The translations under genes and the position numbers were made by a program. Under the pieces are notes generated by a model. The model saw only the letters and a list, made by a program, of their open reading frames with translations. It searched no databases and was not told the origin of the DNA. Source: Triops longicaudatus (Eukaryota > Arthropoda > Branchiopoda > Notostraca > Triopsidae). Taken from it: a stretch of DNA of 64,000 nt. The stretch is from contig JAGQDJ010000075.1 in assembly GCA_022885665.1 (NCBI GenBank), positions 1-64,000 on the forward strand, written 5' to 3'. This document shows positions 26,422-36,666 of the stretch, in pieces (positions within the stretch are counted from its first letter, which is position 1; each line of letters starts with the position of its first letter).

Positions 26422-27562
26422 ATGACCGCTGCCGCAGCCCTGAGCGCCTCCGTGATGGATCATGGCCAACACCACCACCACGGCAACTATAGAGCCTCTC
26501 CGTATCACCACCACATCCACGGCCATCCCGTTTTCAATGGAGTTGGAGTGGCTGCTGCCGGAGTGACAAGTTTCGGTTTTGGTCCTGTGCCTCCTCAGTT
26601 GGGCAGTGGCGTTGCTGGAGATCACACGGCGACGTCCAGCGGAAGCATTATCACAAGCAGTACCACAGATTGCAGTAACAGCACCATGCTGAACCCTTTC
26701 ATGGACGCGGGTGCCCACATGGCGGGACTCAAGCTGGGCCCCGCTGGACATCACGCTGATCATCAGGGGCAACATTTTGGTCAAGCGCCCGGTTACCCAG
26801 TGCCTGTGTCGCATCATCATGTGTCTCATCACAGTGTGTCACATCATGTGGGTTCTTACGCCGCACGGGATTTCTTACTTCGGCGTGACATGTCTTCTTT
26901 GGAAGGCCATCCTGCCTTGTCGGCCAACAATCAACATCCTCACCATCCTCACTCGGTGTTTATGGGGCCTCCAGACCACGGAGCACCCCCGCATGCCGGT
27001 CACGCCGCGGTGTTGTTTCCCGGCCTGGCCGAACACCACCACCAAGCCGCGATGAACCAGCAAATGCGAATTCCTATGGACATGTATTCTCGTGCAGATC
27101 AGTTTCACGGCGGAATGGCCGCCGCAAATCAGTTTCACAACGCCATGAATCCCATGGCCGGAATGGGACCCATGGCCGGTATGGGCCCGATGGCTCATCA
27201 TCCTCACGCTCCCGGAGCGTTTTTCCGCTATATGCGGCCGCCTATCAAACAAGAACTCTCTTGTCTTTGGGTCGACCCCGACCAGCCATCACCGAAGAAG
27301 ACCTGCAACAAAATGTTCAATTCCATGCATGAAATCGTGACACACATCACAGTGGAACACGTAGGTGGACCTGAATGTACGAACCATGCTTGTTTCTGGC
27401 AAAGTTGTTGTCGAAACGGGCGGCCTTTCAAAGCCAAGTACAAACTGGTCAATCACATCCGAGTGCATACAGGTGAAAAACCCTTCCCTTGCCCTTTCCC
27501 CGGATGTGGCAAAGTTTTTGCGCGCAGTGAAAATCTCAAAATCCACAAAAGAACCCACACAG
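26422..27562 (+). CDS. Zic: Zic/odd-paired zinc-finger transcription factor, coding exon 1 (residues 1-380)
   Basis: This exon encodes the N-terminal half of a Zic-family DNA-binding regulator that acts in the nucleus in segmentation, neural and mesoderm patterning. The start is ATG 26422 (A at -3); an in-frame ATG at 26455 is the alternative. Visible domains: a His-rich start; a GVTSFG-like block; an NPF-type segment; the ZOC motif YAARDFLLRRD (about residues 147-156); a second His-rich stretch; the LFPGL block; and the ZF-NC segment FFRYMRPPIKQEL (267-279), whose IKQE fits a sumoylation consensus. Finger 1 uses C281, C295, H308, H313 and finger 2 uses C324, C329, H345, H349. Their W283 and W326 make the tandem CWCH2 signature. 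Finger 3 (C357, C362, H375, H379) is almost invariant in the family. The exon ends at ACACAG|GTAAG, phase 1, inside the TGEKP linker after finger 3. The family assignment is secure; orthology to arthropod opa is probable. Confidence 0.97.
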
Positions 27563-30500
27563 GTAAGCCGAGTTTTCAATTCCGTCCATCAATAACCTTT
27601 ACTCAGCATCAACCAATCTTCCGTTCAGTGACACATGGATCCTTTCAAAAATTCCTTTTCCAAACTTGCCAAATCCACGTCAGTTTTCTTCACTTTCGCA
27701 TGTGTGCGGTGATAATTGCAATAACTCACTTATTCCTCCACACATGTGTGGCGTAGTGTGTCTCTGTCACTGTCAATTTCATTCTTTACTACTATACACC
27801 TTTATCCTCAAAAAGTCTATAAACAACTTGGCACGTACTGGGGCCAAAACATCAGCTTGCTCCACTACAAGATTTCCCGTCGGGACGTTATAGTTGCACA
27901 AGTAGGGATATCCGAACGCACAGGTAACCCGGGTCTCACGCCAGGGATACGCAATACGATCCGGCTTAGTGTTAAGCGTTCGCCCCTCCTGTCTTCAAGA
28001 ACCGGCTCAAAAGTCTGAGTCAGAAACTCACAACGATGCTTATCTTAAATATTTACACCACTTCTGGTTTTGTTCCTGTCCTTTGGTCAAGCTTCCGTAA
28101 TAACTGAAGAATGACAACTTGAGTCAAGTTATCACTCATGTAAATCAGACTGGCGTATTGTCATCCCCTTGTTTGCCCCTCTTTTTCTTGTCCTCACCCT
28201 AATAGCTTTGCAAGGTACTTTAACCGCAGGATCAGATAATCCGATTTTTGCAAATGATGCAACCAAAGATACTCAATCCGATGTTAAGTTCCCAAGTGCA
28301 ACGAGCTTAAGTAGTTAGGTATTCCATCTCGCGCTTCAGCACGTGGCAATTTCGGATTATGTCAGCATAAGCTTTTCTCATTGGGGAAAAAATCTTTAAT
28401 CCTTCGTGATAAGTCAAGTTTTCTTCGCGTTTTCTTGTCGGGGTCTCAGAAGACAGTTTCAAAAGTGCTCCAAGGGGCCCATGTCATCTTAGTTACCTAC
28501 CTCGTGGAACTTTACTCGGCATTGGAAGGGTACTCTATCCGAGCAGTTTTACGACCGCGACCACTGACACCCATAAAACCTTTTCCACCGTCGAAAAAAT
28601 TTGGCAAAATCGCTTGCTGTCTAGCTCCTTCTCCTCCTTACTCACCTTTCTTTCTGTCTGCCTCGTTCGTCTCCAAACTATAGTTCTGCTCATAATAGTA
28701 ACTTGGGTGCTCTATGAAAAATTCTCCAAGGAGACCTCTTGTGCTGTGCGAGAAATCCCTGCACACACAGACCAACGACATCAATCCTTTAAGTCAGTAA
28801 AATGCCGAGGTGTGTATACCTCTTTTCTGGTAGGGGGAGGGAAGCTTTCGTTTAACGAGGTCCCTAAGTCCTCTGTTTTCTTAAAGCTGAAACAAGGCTT
28901 TCCCACCCTAGCTCAATTTTGGAAACTGTGTCCTCTCGTCTTCTATTCACCTTGACATCTTTGCCTTTGATTTCCGTGTACTTGAACATTTCTTAATCGC
29001 TGTTAAGTCCCCACCCTGCTCAGCACCCAAGTCCATTTGACTGCAATAATTCTTCGACTTTGTGTCCTTCTCTCTACTTCATGGCCTACGCAAAAGCTTG
29101 GAGCTTTTGCTTTTGACAATACGGCAGTGGTGAAGCAGATTATACAGGCCTTGAAGAGTTTGTTCTCCTTAGCCCTGGAATCAAAATCTTACGCTTGAAG
29201 TGATTCTGAAAGGGCATCTCGATAGCAACAATAGTTAGGGTCGAACATGATGGCTGGTAGAAAGGTCTATTTTCCCTCCACATTCAGTGTTAGCGATGAG
29301 GCTAATGAATATAATAGACCGGGTTAATGCGAGGTAATAGGCGTTTGTCCACGCTTTGAAGTTTTCTGGAAACAAAACACTTATTTCTGTTCTTGCTTTT
29401 CCAGATTTTCGCTTGTTTTGCTTAACGCGGAGAACCAGGGAAAAGTTGTCTCGAGATTTTACAAGAAAACTAGAAAGCTTCATAAGACAGCGTAGCGTGA
29501 CTGTCTCGAATTGCCATGGTTTTCCATCTTCCAGCGTTTATGCTAACAAAAGAGCATCCGAGTTTTGCTCCCAGTATTGTAAATGCGAAGCGTTCACCGT
29601 ATATTGCGCCGTTCTCCATTTTTAACCTGGCCCAAAGAAATTGTAGGACAAACATGAAATAGTTTAGGATATATCGCCTGTAAACGGCCACGGTTCCCTA
29701 ATTCATTAAGACGGACGCTTCGCACCACATGTTATGTGTTATTTCTGTGGGCCTTGGTTTGTTTTATTGCAGAGGCCTGTATTTGTTTGCTACGGCTTGA
29801 CACCTTCTCCCTACTTCCCATATATCACATCACGCCTAGTCCAATCAACTCTTCGCAGCTCAGCCAGCATGGGCTTATACCCACGTACAAAACTAAGCAT
29901 GCCTTTTACCTTGGTCTTCTCCAATATCAAAGCAGCTGGCTTTATTTTATTCCTTAGGTCATCGAGTTTTCAGTTAAAACCTTAACTTAAACTCATGAAA
30001 ACTCAAAGTCGCACAATTAAATCGTCTGCAACACTTCAGCTATCAGCAAGCACGATAGAAAAGGTGTTCTTGTGATTAAAAAGTATAAATAAAAATTAAT
30101 TGTTCCTAGCCTTCAAAGTAAAAAGCAGTTGGAGAGTAAAGAGGCACTGGGACTGTTCGATTGTATGGAGAAAAGAAGGGGCCCCATCCATATTTTTGTT
30201 TCCCACAGAGTAACTTAATCTTAATAGTCCATTGCGTTGGGTCCTCGTCCCAGCCAAAACAAAAGCGCTTGTGTAGAAAAGAGCCTAAAAATGCCGTTTG
30301 CGTGGCGTCTAGGGGTTGTCTAGTGCAGCAAAACCCATAAGCGACGTTCCTATTCATGCCAAAAACAGACATACATTGCTGCTGCTGTCGTAAGTTGACA
30401 TGACTGTACAGTATAGTGCAACGAACCAGCTTTTCTCCCTACAACCCCCTTCCCTTACTCAGAAATCCCCCCTTGCATAGTGTAAAAACGCTGTGGTTAT

Positions 30501-33500
30501 CGCCTCATTAGTTAAAACTGGGGTTGTTGAGCGTATTAATTCCAAAGAATAAACTCCGTACGGCAACACGGCTACTTCCCCGGCGCAGCTTCACGGGTAT
30601 ACGCACCATGTTAAAGAAAAAGAAACAAGATGAAAAAAACGGCCATTTCAGTAGCTGTCATTTTGTGTGTATGTAAATATTTTGAATCAGAAGCAGGGCC
30701 TGATGAGTAGGACACGTCCAAATATTTCTGCTGGTGTTACTGCACGCTGGCAGTGATGACATGCAAACGACCTTTCGATTATAAAAAGCACAACCCAGAC
30801 CCCCCTCTTGTAGCTTTTGTTTAATTTCAAAGCTCTTCTAATTACCCTTTCTCTCGCTTTCTGTGTTGATTTTCAACTCTCTAAGCTCAGCTTAAACGCG
30901 AATTTCATCTTGCGCACGATTTTTTTAATGGACCTGTGCATCCTCAATGGGATGTTTTGGCAAAAAATTGCATTTGCTTTAAATGTGTAGCTTTGTTTGC
31001 TTCAAGGCTTAAACACTTATTCATCAAAGACTACATGGCACGAAAAAGAAAGAAGAGAACTCTTCCTTCTTTCTTTCTTTCTTTCGGTTTTTCTACGTTT
31101 CATTGTCGAGCTCGTTTTTCGCTTGGTGTGTTATGGATTTATTTCTCAGCCGTCTACAGCTTGACGTAGCTAATAAAGGAACTCTATACACATCCTCGGT
31201 TCTCTTTGGTATATTTCTTCACTATACAGGACTGCCCCCACTGGCCAGGTATTATGTGTTGACCCCTCTTGTGCTCCTATTGTGCTCCCGTCAATCCAGG
31301 GGAGCTTTTCTTCAAATCCGCAAGATCTCCCTCAGATGCCACCCTCTCTTTCCTTACGCTTTTGCCTTGCGAGTAAATTTTTCCAGTATATTACATTCAC
31401 ATGGCTGTGCACCAAAGAATAGACAAAAACCAATATTACTACACTGCGGTTAAAAAGAGTTATAGGAGCGTAAGGACCGCGTTTTATTTTCTATACTTTG
31501 CTAACGTTCGCTGACTATGGGCCACAAATATCGGCTCATTGATTTGCATAATGCTTTTGCGCCGAGCAGGGGATTGTATCTAATGTGCCTTACGGGTGAC
31601 GGCACGTGCCCTCCGAAACAACCGCGCATACGTTTTTAGGAGGTTAGGTGCTTTTAGATGACCGTCGCTACTAAAAAAAAAGTCCATGATAAATAGAAAT
31701 AAAAAATATGAGTGGGGTTAAACCATTGTGCAAGAGTTCATAATACGCTGCGACCATACTGTTGGTTTGTTACAATAACACAGGGATAAATAATATATAC
31801 AAAAAAAGGATTTAGAAGAAAGGCGACCGGACTTAGGTGTATAAGTAGAATCGATCCGGTGCATTGGGATCAAGCGTCTGTTACAATTTCGTGTTCGAGC
31901 AAGCGCATCGCTCGAGCGCCTGGGAATTTTATGGCCGTATTTCCCAAGTGAAACGCTGGGAGTTGAAACGAAACTGCAATGGCGGCCAAGAAAATTGCAC
32001 TTAGAGCGCAATTAAAACTATACCGAGCCGGGGGCTTTCTATAGACGAATTGCATGCGTGAAGAAGGAAAGGTAAAAGGAGCAAAGGGTGACAGAGAGGG
32101 TTCGAATGCTGTCATTCTCACCTGGGGCTGGGATAAATTGAACGTTATCAGCAACCTGTCACAACGTAATAGGAGTAATTCCTTACGAAGACAGAAATGC
32201 AACAGTGTGCGAGAGAGAGGAAGTAATAATGAATACAGTTTGTTTTCGTCTCCAATACCTAGCTATCTTCTCTCAGATACATCCGTTCAACAATCAACTA
32301 TGAAATTTACTCTACATGAGTTATCCAGGAAGTTAACCATCAAAGTTACCACTGATCACGTAGGACGTCTTCTATACTTTATTATTTCTAGTAAATCATG
32401 CACAGTCAGCATAACAGGCCAGCCAAAACTTCTAGAATCCTTTATAAAAAAAGCACCAACTAGTTTGGTCACAGCTATCACGGGTTTAGTGTTTATTTTC
32501 TTTAATCCGATCAGAACTACGAAACTTCGCCATTTCTGTAGTATTTCACTATAATTACCTATTACCAACTCTGAGTGGCGCTTACAACGCATTAAATCTT
32601 CGGGTTTAGAACAGTTAAGCATTATTGAGCGCCTTCAGGGCGCAGGAAGCTAAAAACGTGACACTTTTCGACGTAAATAGTATTATAAATATCCAATTAT
32701 TTTTCATTGCTTCGGGGCTTTCAGGTTTAGCTCTATATATGTAAGCTATCGTGAACCAATTCTATTTTTCTTCGTTTGGATTCAACCCTAGCGTAGCAGA
32801 AATTTGAGGATTTAAAGCATTCTCTGAATTCAGTGAGGCGAACAGAGCAACGACGAACTAAGTTTTTCCTTCCCTTGGGTCTCCGTAGCAGGTATATATG
32901 TATAAAACATTTTCAAAACGCCGAAACAAAACTTGTGACGTGTCGCCAGCACGGACTATGGTGTCTTTCGCCGCCTATTTCTCTGTCTTCTTATTTCTGC
33001 TTCAGCGAACTCCTGAAAACGGTCCATTTTACGAACACAAGCTGCACTCATAGAAAAATGTCCCCCAGCAATCCGACGCTGTCGTGAAGTTTTCGAGGTT
33101 GAGTGGACAAGACGCTTAATTTCTGTAAACGTCCCAAGCGTGACGGTTGTTCGGACTAACGCCGAGAGATCTCGACTGTTTTGACGAGGAGCTAATTGAG
33201 ACTCCAAGTGGATTTTCAAGTGTTTAAACGTCGCACACAGCCGACGTGGCGATTAAAGCCGCGCGCGTATGCTCTTGTGCGGCCCGTATCGCCCCCGAGA
33301 ACCACAGCGACTTGAACACTTTTATCGATTCGCCCCTTGCCGTTGTACAGGGAAAACGGGGGAAAATAAATTAAACTATGGAAGCACAACACTTTTTCGT
33401 CCGATCTGATACCGTCGGTAATTATTTCCCTAACCAAAGGCAAGGGAAGAATAATAGTTCCGAATTATTGCGTAATTCCCACGTATCTTCAGCCCCATGT

Positions 33501-34139
33501 TTGAATCATATTTATCCAGAAGAAAAGAAGATAACTCAAGACCCTTTTGAGAGACTTGTCAAATGGGCGTTCATTAAATACCCATAAGAAGGAATATGGT
33601 TCAGCAAAAGTCTTTCGAAAGTGTCTAACAGGCCTATCTTGACAACGGGTACGTGCGTCACACCGGAATTGCAAGCAAAGTTATAGTTGCGCTTTTAAGC
33701 ATATCTTAGTTTGCTACTTTGATGACCGTAAGGTAAACCGGTTAACAGAAAATAACGTCAAGTCAAGTGAGAGGTATAGCAGTAGTTCATCACCTTGTCA
33801 GCCTCTCTTGGGCTTCCTAAATAGTCCACCGAAAAAACTTTTTTCTAGCCTACAAAATGTTACAGTATGCTTCAAACGCAGGTGTTCCAATCAAGCCTCT
33901 GCACACTGAAAAGGTACAGGAATGCCTCACCTCACTGAGGCACATCGGAGGCCCTATTCTCTTTCACTTGCTGACTCTCATCATCTATCATCCACTTTTT
34001 CACCCCTCAAACTTCCAAAATACCTTTCTTTCCGATACTACTCCCCCTACCTTTACACCTCTAAAGTGTATGACAAGAAAAATGTTTCAAAGTAAATAAT
34101 TAAAAAAACTGGACTCATGACTTTGTTCTTCTCTCTTAG
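27563..34139 (+). other. Zic intron (6577 bases, phase 1)
   Basis: The donor is GTAAGC (27563) and the acceptor is TTGTTCTTCTCTCTTAG (ending 34139), with a good pyrimidine tract. The intron splits the Gly codon of the TGEKP linker between fingers 3 and 4. As I recall, vertebrate Zic genes have their first coding intron at the same place. The exon 1 frame stays open 64 codons into the intron, to TAG at 27754-27756. The longest ORF inside (32054-32554, +, 166 codons) has no domain and overlaps open frames on the other strand; I treat it as chance. A TTTC/TTCT run lies near 31068-31086. I recognise no RNA gene or transposon in the intron. Confidence 0.9.
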
Positions 34140-34696
34140 GTGAAAAGCCCTTCAAATGTGAATTCGACGGCTGCGATAGACGGTTCGCCAACAGTTCAGA
34201 CCGCAAAAAGCATTCGCATGTCCACACGTCTGACAAACCTTATAACTGCAAAGTGCGTGGATGCGACAAGTCCTATACCCATCCTTCGTCACTGCGAAAA
34301 CACATGAAAGTGCACGGCAAGAGTCCCCCGCCCTCAGGCTCCGCCTACGACTCGGATAACAATGACAATGACTCTGACAGTGATTCCTCCCCTTCGCCGT
34401 CCCCTTCGCCCACGCCTACGCTTCCCAACAGCAACAATCCTAACCAAAATACCAACGCGACCACCACTTTGCCGGGTAATAACAATAACAACCACCATTC
34501 TGCCGTGCTGGTCCCAGGGCATACGTTGCTGGGTGCCCCCATAGGCAACAACAATACCCACCCCGCCACCAACTTATCGGAATGGTACGTGTGTCAAAGC
34601 GCAGCCGGGATGCCCACGCCGCCATCGACGGAACACTCACCTATCGGAGCCGTGGTGTCTCACCTACACCATCCACCTTCCTCCGTCGCTTACTGA
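34140..34696 (+). CDS. Zic: Zic/odd-paired transcription factor, final coding exon (residues 381-565)
   Basis: The exon starts with GT, completing the split Gly codon, and continues GEKPFKCEF. Finger 4 uses C387, C392, H405, H409. Finger 5 uses C417, C422, H435, H439 and has a C-x4-C knuckle (CKVRGC), as in protostome Zics; vertebrate Zics have C-x2-C. The protein keeps KSYTHPSSLRKHMKVHG, then has SPPPS, an acidic Asp/Ser run, Ser-Pro and Asn-rich low complexity, and a conserved C-terminal block NLSEWYVCQ (525-533) followed by MPTPPSTEHSPIG. It stops at TGA 34694-34696. All five fingers have their ligands and there is no frame break, so the gene appears functional. The later intron that I recall after finger 5 in vertebrate Zics is absent. 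Confidence 0.97.
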
Positions 34697-35080
34697 CATC
34701 CGGCCTTTCGGTGAGCGATTCTTGTGATTTGGATCTTCGACCTGTTCATAGATTGGCTCCGCAGCCTCGCTCACCGAACTCCCGGAAGGAGATCCCAAGC
34801 CACCGCAGATCTATGTGTACTTATAGTCCTTGCTCCGAAAGTTTACCCATCAAGTGGATATAACCTTGTGTTTTCTGTGGTTTGTGCTGCTCAAAGAATT
34901 GTCCCACCAACACCTGTAACGAAAACAACAAATATTGCCACACGCCTCATGGAGAAGAAGCTGCCTGCCCATTATGACGTCACAACACCCACAACACTTT
35001 GTATCATAACTGCTCGTGATCCAGCTTTGTATAAATTTTTTCCTCCCTCATACTGTTTGTCGCAAATTATTCTCACTACA
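34697..35080 (+). other. Probable Zic 3' untranslated region
   Basis: No canonical AATAAA lies close downstream of the stop. A variant TATAAA at 35030-35035, followed by a T-rich stretch, is the first plausible poly-A signal. The true end may be further down; the next canonical AATAAA I noticed on this strand is near 37040. Confidence 0.3.
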
Positions 35081-36342
35081 TGATTGTGAATATCAAATGC
35101 AAGTTGTCTTTACGTAAAAACAGAATTTATGCATCTTTTTATTTCGTAGACATGCGAGATTTAGTAACGTTCATTACATTCGTTTTCAGGATTAAGTTGC
35201 CACCCCCAAGACGCGCCTTTGATTCTGTTTTAACGCTAACCTGGAGTTAAGTTTCTCACTGAGCAACGACCTGTTTAGCCCCAAACTCCTTCAACACGAC
35301 GTCAGAGTTAGTCACGACGATCTATAGAAAATGTTCCTCTCCGGGCTCCAGTGTCACAAAGCAGCGATAGAAAGGGAGACAGAAAGAGGCCTAGTGATGG
35401 TTGAAGCTGCTGGCAAAAAGAAAAAAATCCGAGCAAAACAACAATACATCGGAGGCTCACCGAGTCGGGAATAACGTGCTAGCTATGCCTAAGCATCTTA
35501 GCGCCGTTAGGGAAGTGTTAGCTGTATTCCAAGGAAGGAAAAGTCTATCCAGGTGTCTTAAAAATTGTCGGCTGAAGCAGATTTTCAAGCTAGCTCCGAT
35601 CCTGACTTGGCAACTTTCATTTACGCCATCTTTAACTCTGCTTCAGCCCTGCTTGAAACCTGCAAAGGAAGAAGTTCGCCCTGCTGTTTGATGATAGGCA
35701 AAAGAGCATTAAGAAGGCCACTTTAGGTGATGCATTCTTTCTGAACGATTACAAGCACCAAGTTTGACGCTTGTCAGGCGATTAGCTCCGTTCTGACAAG
35801 TGCCAAACAGCCTCTTTTGTACACGGATTCTTTCATTCCGTTAGGAAACCATCAGCATCATCAAAGACAAGGGCCCCCTTCAGCATCTGCGAGCCAATCT
35901 TAATGCATCAGTGTCAGTTCATTGGGGGACTCGTGCTATTTTACTACCTCAATGTGAATCAATTACATTTTTATGTAACACTCAACTGAGGATTTTCGAA
36001 GCCTCTATCATGCAATGCTATTGCTAATGCTATTGAACCGCAACGATGTTGTGTTAAAAGACAAAAGTTCCGTGAGACGAATTCTTTAACTAATTTCCCC
36101 CTCTTTTTCCTGTCAATGAAAACTCGGATTCCTAAACTAGCAAATTGGCCATTCTCTACCCCCAAAAGTCCGCTGACACCTTCCTAGTGAAATTTGCATG
36201 AGATTAGAAACACCAGCGATTTTCGAGGTGGTCATGTTCTCACGTTGTGTTAGATACCTCCACAACAACGTTACTACCAAACCTTCTCCGTTGCCTTTCC
36301 ATCCCGGTCCCTAAGGAGGAACGAAAAACTGAAAGTACTTAC
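35081..36342. other. Stretch downstream of Zic, no gene recognised
   Basis: ORFs of up to 96 codons occur without motifs. I see no repeat or RNA gene. It may still be part of a long Zic 3' UTR. Confidence 0.4.
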
Positions 36343-36410
36343 CACCAGGTCAGGGCTGTCAGGCTTAGGAAATTGACTGCATACATAAAAAGCTTTTGCT
36401 TTTCAGACCC
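36343..36410 (-). CDS. Possible internal exon (unrecognised)
   Basis: On the minus strand an acceptor, GTCCACATTTTCAG, precedes 68 bases that are open in only one frame and end at a strong donor, TGGTG|GTAAGTA. The 22 codons include a hydrophobic run, LFMYAVNFLSLTALTW, that could be part of a membrane segment. No neighbouring exon was identified. It lies close to a competing candidate on the plus strand (36449-36553), so at most one may be real. Confidence 0.13.
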
Positions 36411-36448
36411 CTGAAAATGTGGACACCAGGGATTGGCGGATTTTACAG

Positions 36449-36553
36449 TGGGATTTTGCATCTTCCAACACCTAAAGCGACTGCACAACAAGCAGAAATT
36501 CGCGGCACACTTTAACAAGACCCCCAAGTACATCGTCTTATTCGCAGCGAATG
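36449..36553 (+). CDS. Possible internal exon with coding-like codon use (unrecognised)
   Basis: After the acceptor GGATTTTACAG, 105 bases read as 35 codons in a frame where about two thirds of third positions are G or C (many AAG, AAC, CAC, ATC, TTC), against an AT-rich background. The peptide includes the block FQHLKRLHNKQKFAAHF. A weak donor, AATG|GTAGTA, would give matching phase 1 at both ends; otherwise the frame runs on to TAA at 36664-36666. I recognise no family. The codon use is the main argument. Confidence 0.18.
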
Positions 36554-36666
36554 GTAGTAACAGAAGCTCGTCTTTTTTTTTATCAAGTAAGCACCAAGGG
36601 TGCCAAAAGAAACAAAAAAGTGAAGGAGGAGAAATCCTGGATTCCAGCATCCTCGACACAACCTAA

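Noticed and set aside
26242..26832. Long minus-strand ORF (196 codons) opposite Zic exon 1
   Set aside because: It is antisense to a certain coding exon rich in CAC/CAT and GCC codons, which opens the opposite frame; its His/Arg-rich product has no domain.
31979..32043. ATGGCGGCC start-like ORF (about 21 codons) resembling a housekeeping gene start
   Set aside because: It stops quickly and has no donor inside the frame.
32090..32125. GGGTTCGAATGCT, like a pol III B box
   Set aside because: The flanks do not pair as a T-arm and no A box or acceptor stem is present.
32054..32554. ORF of 166 codons in the Zic intron
   Set aside because: No domain or coding-like codon use, and open frames overlap it on the other strand. 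At about 60% AT I estimate chance ORFs of roughly 140-160 codons somewhere in 64 kb over six frames.
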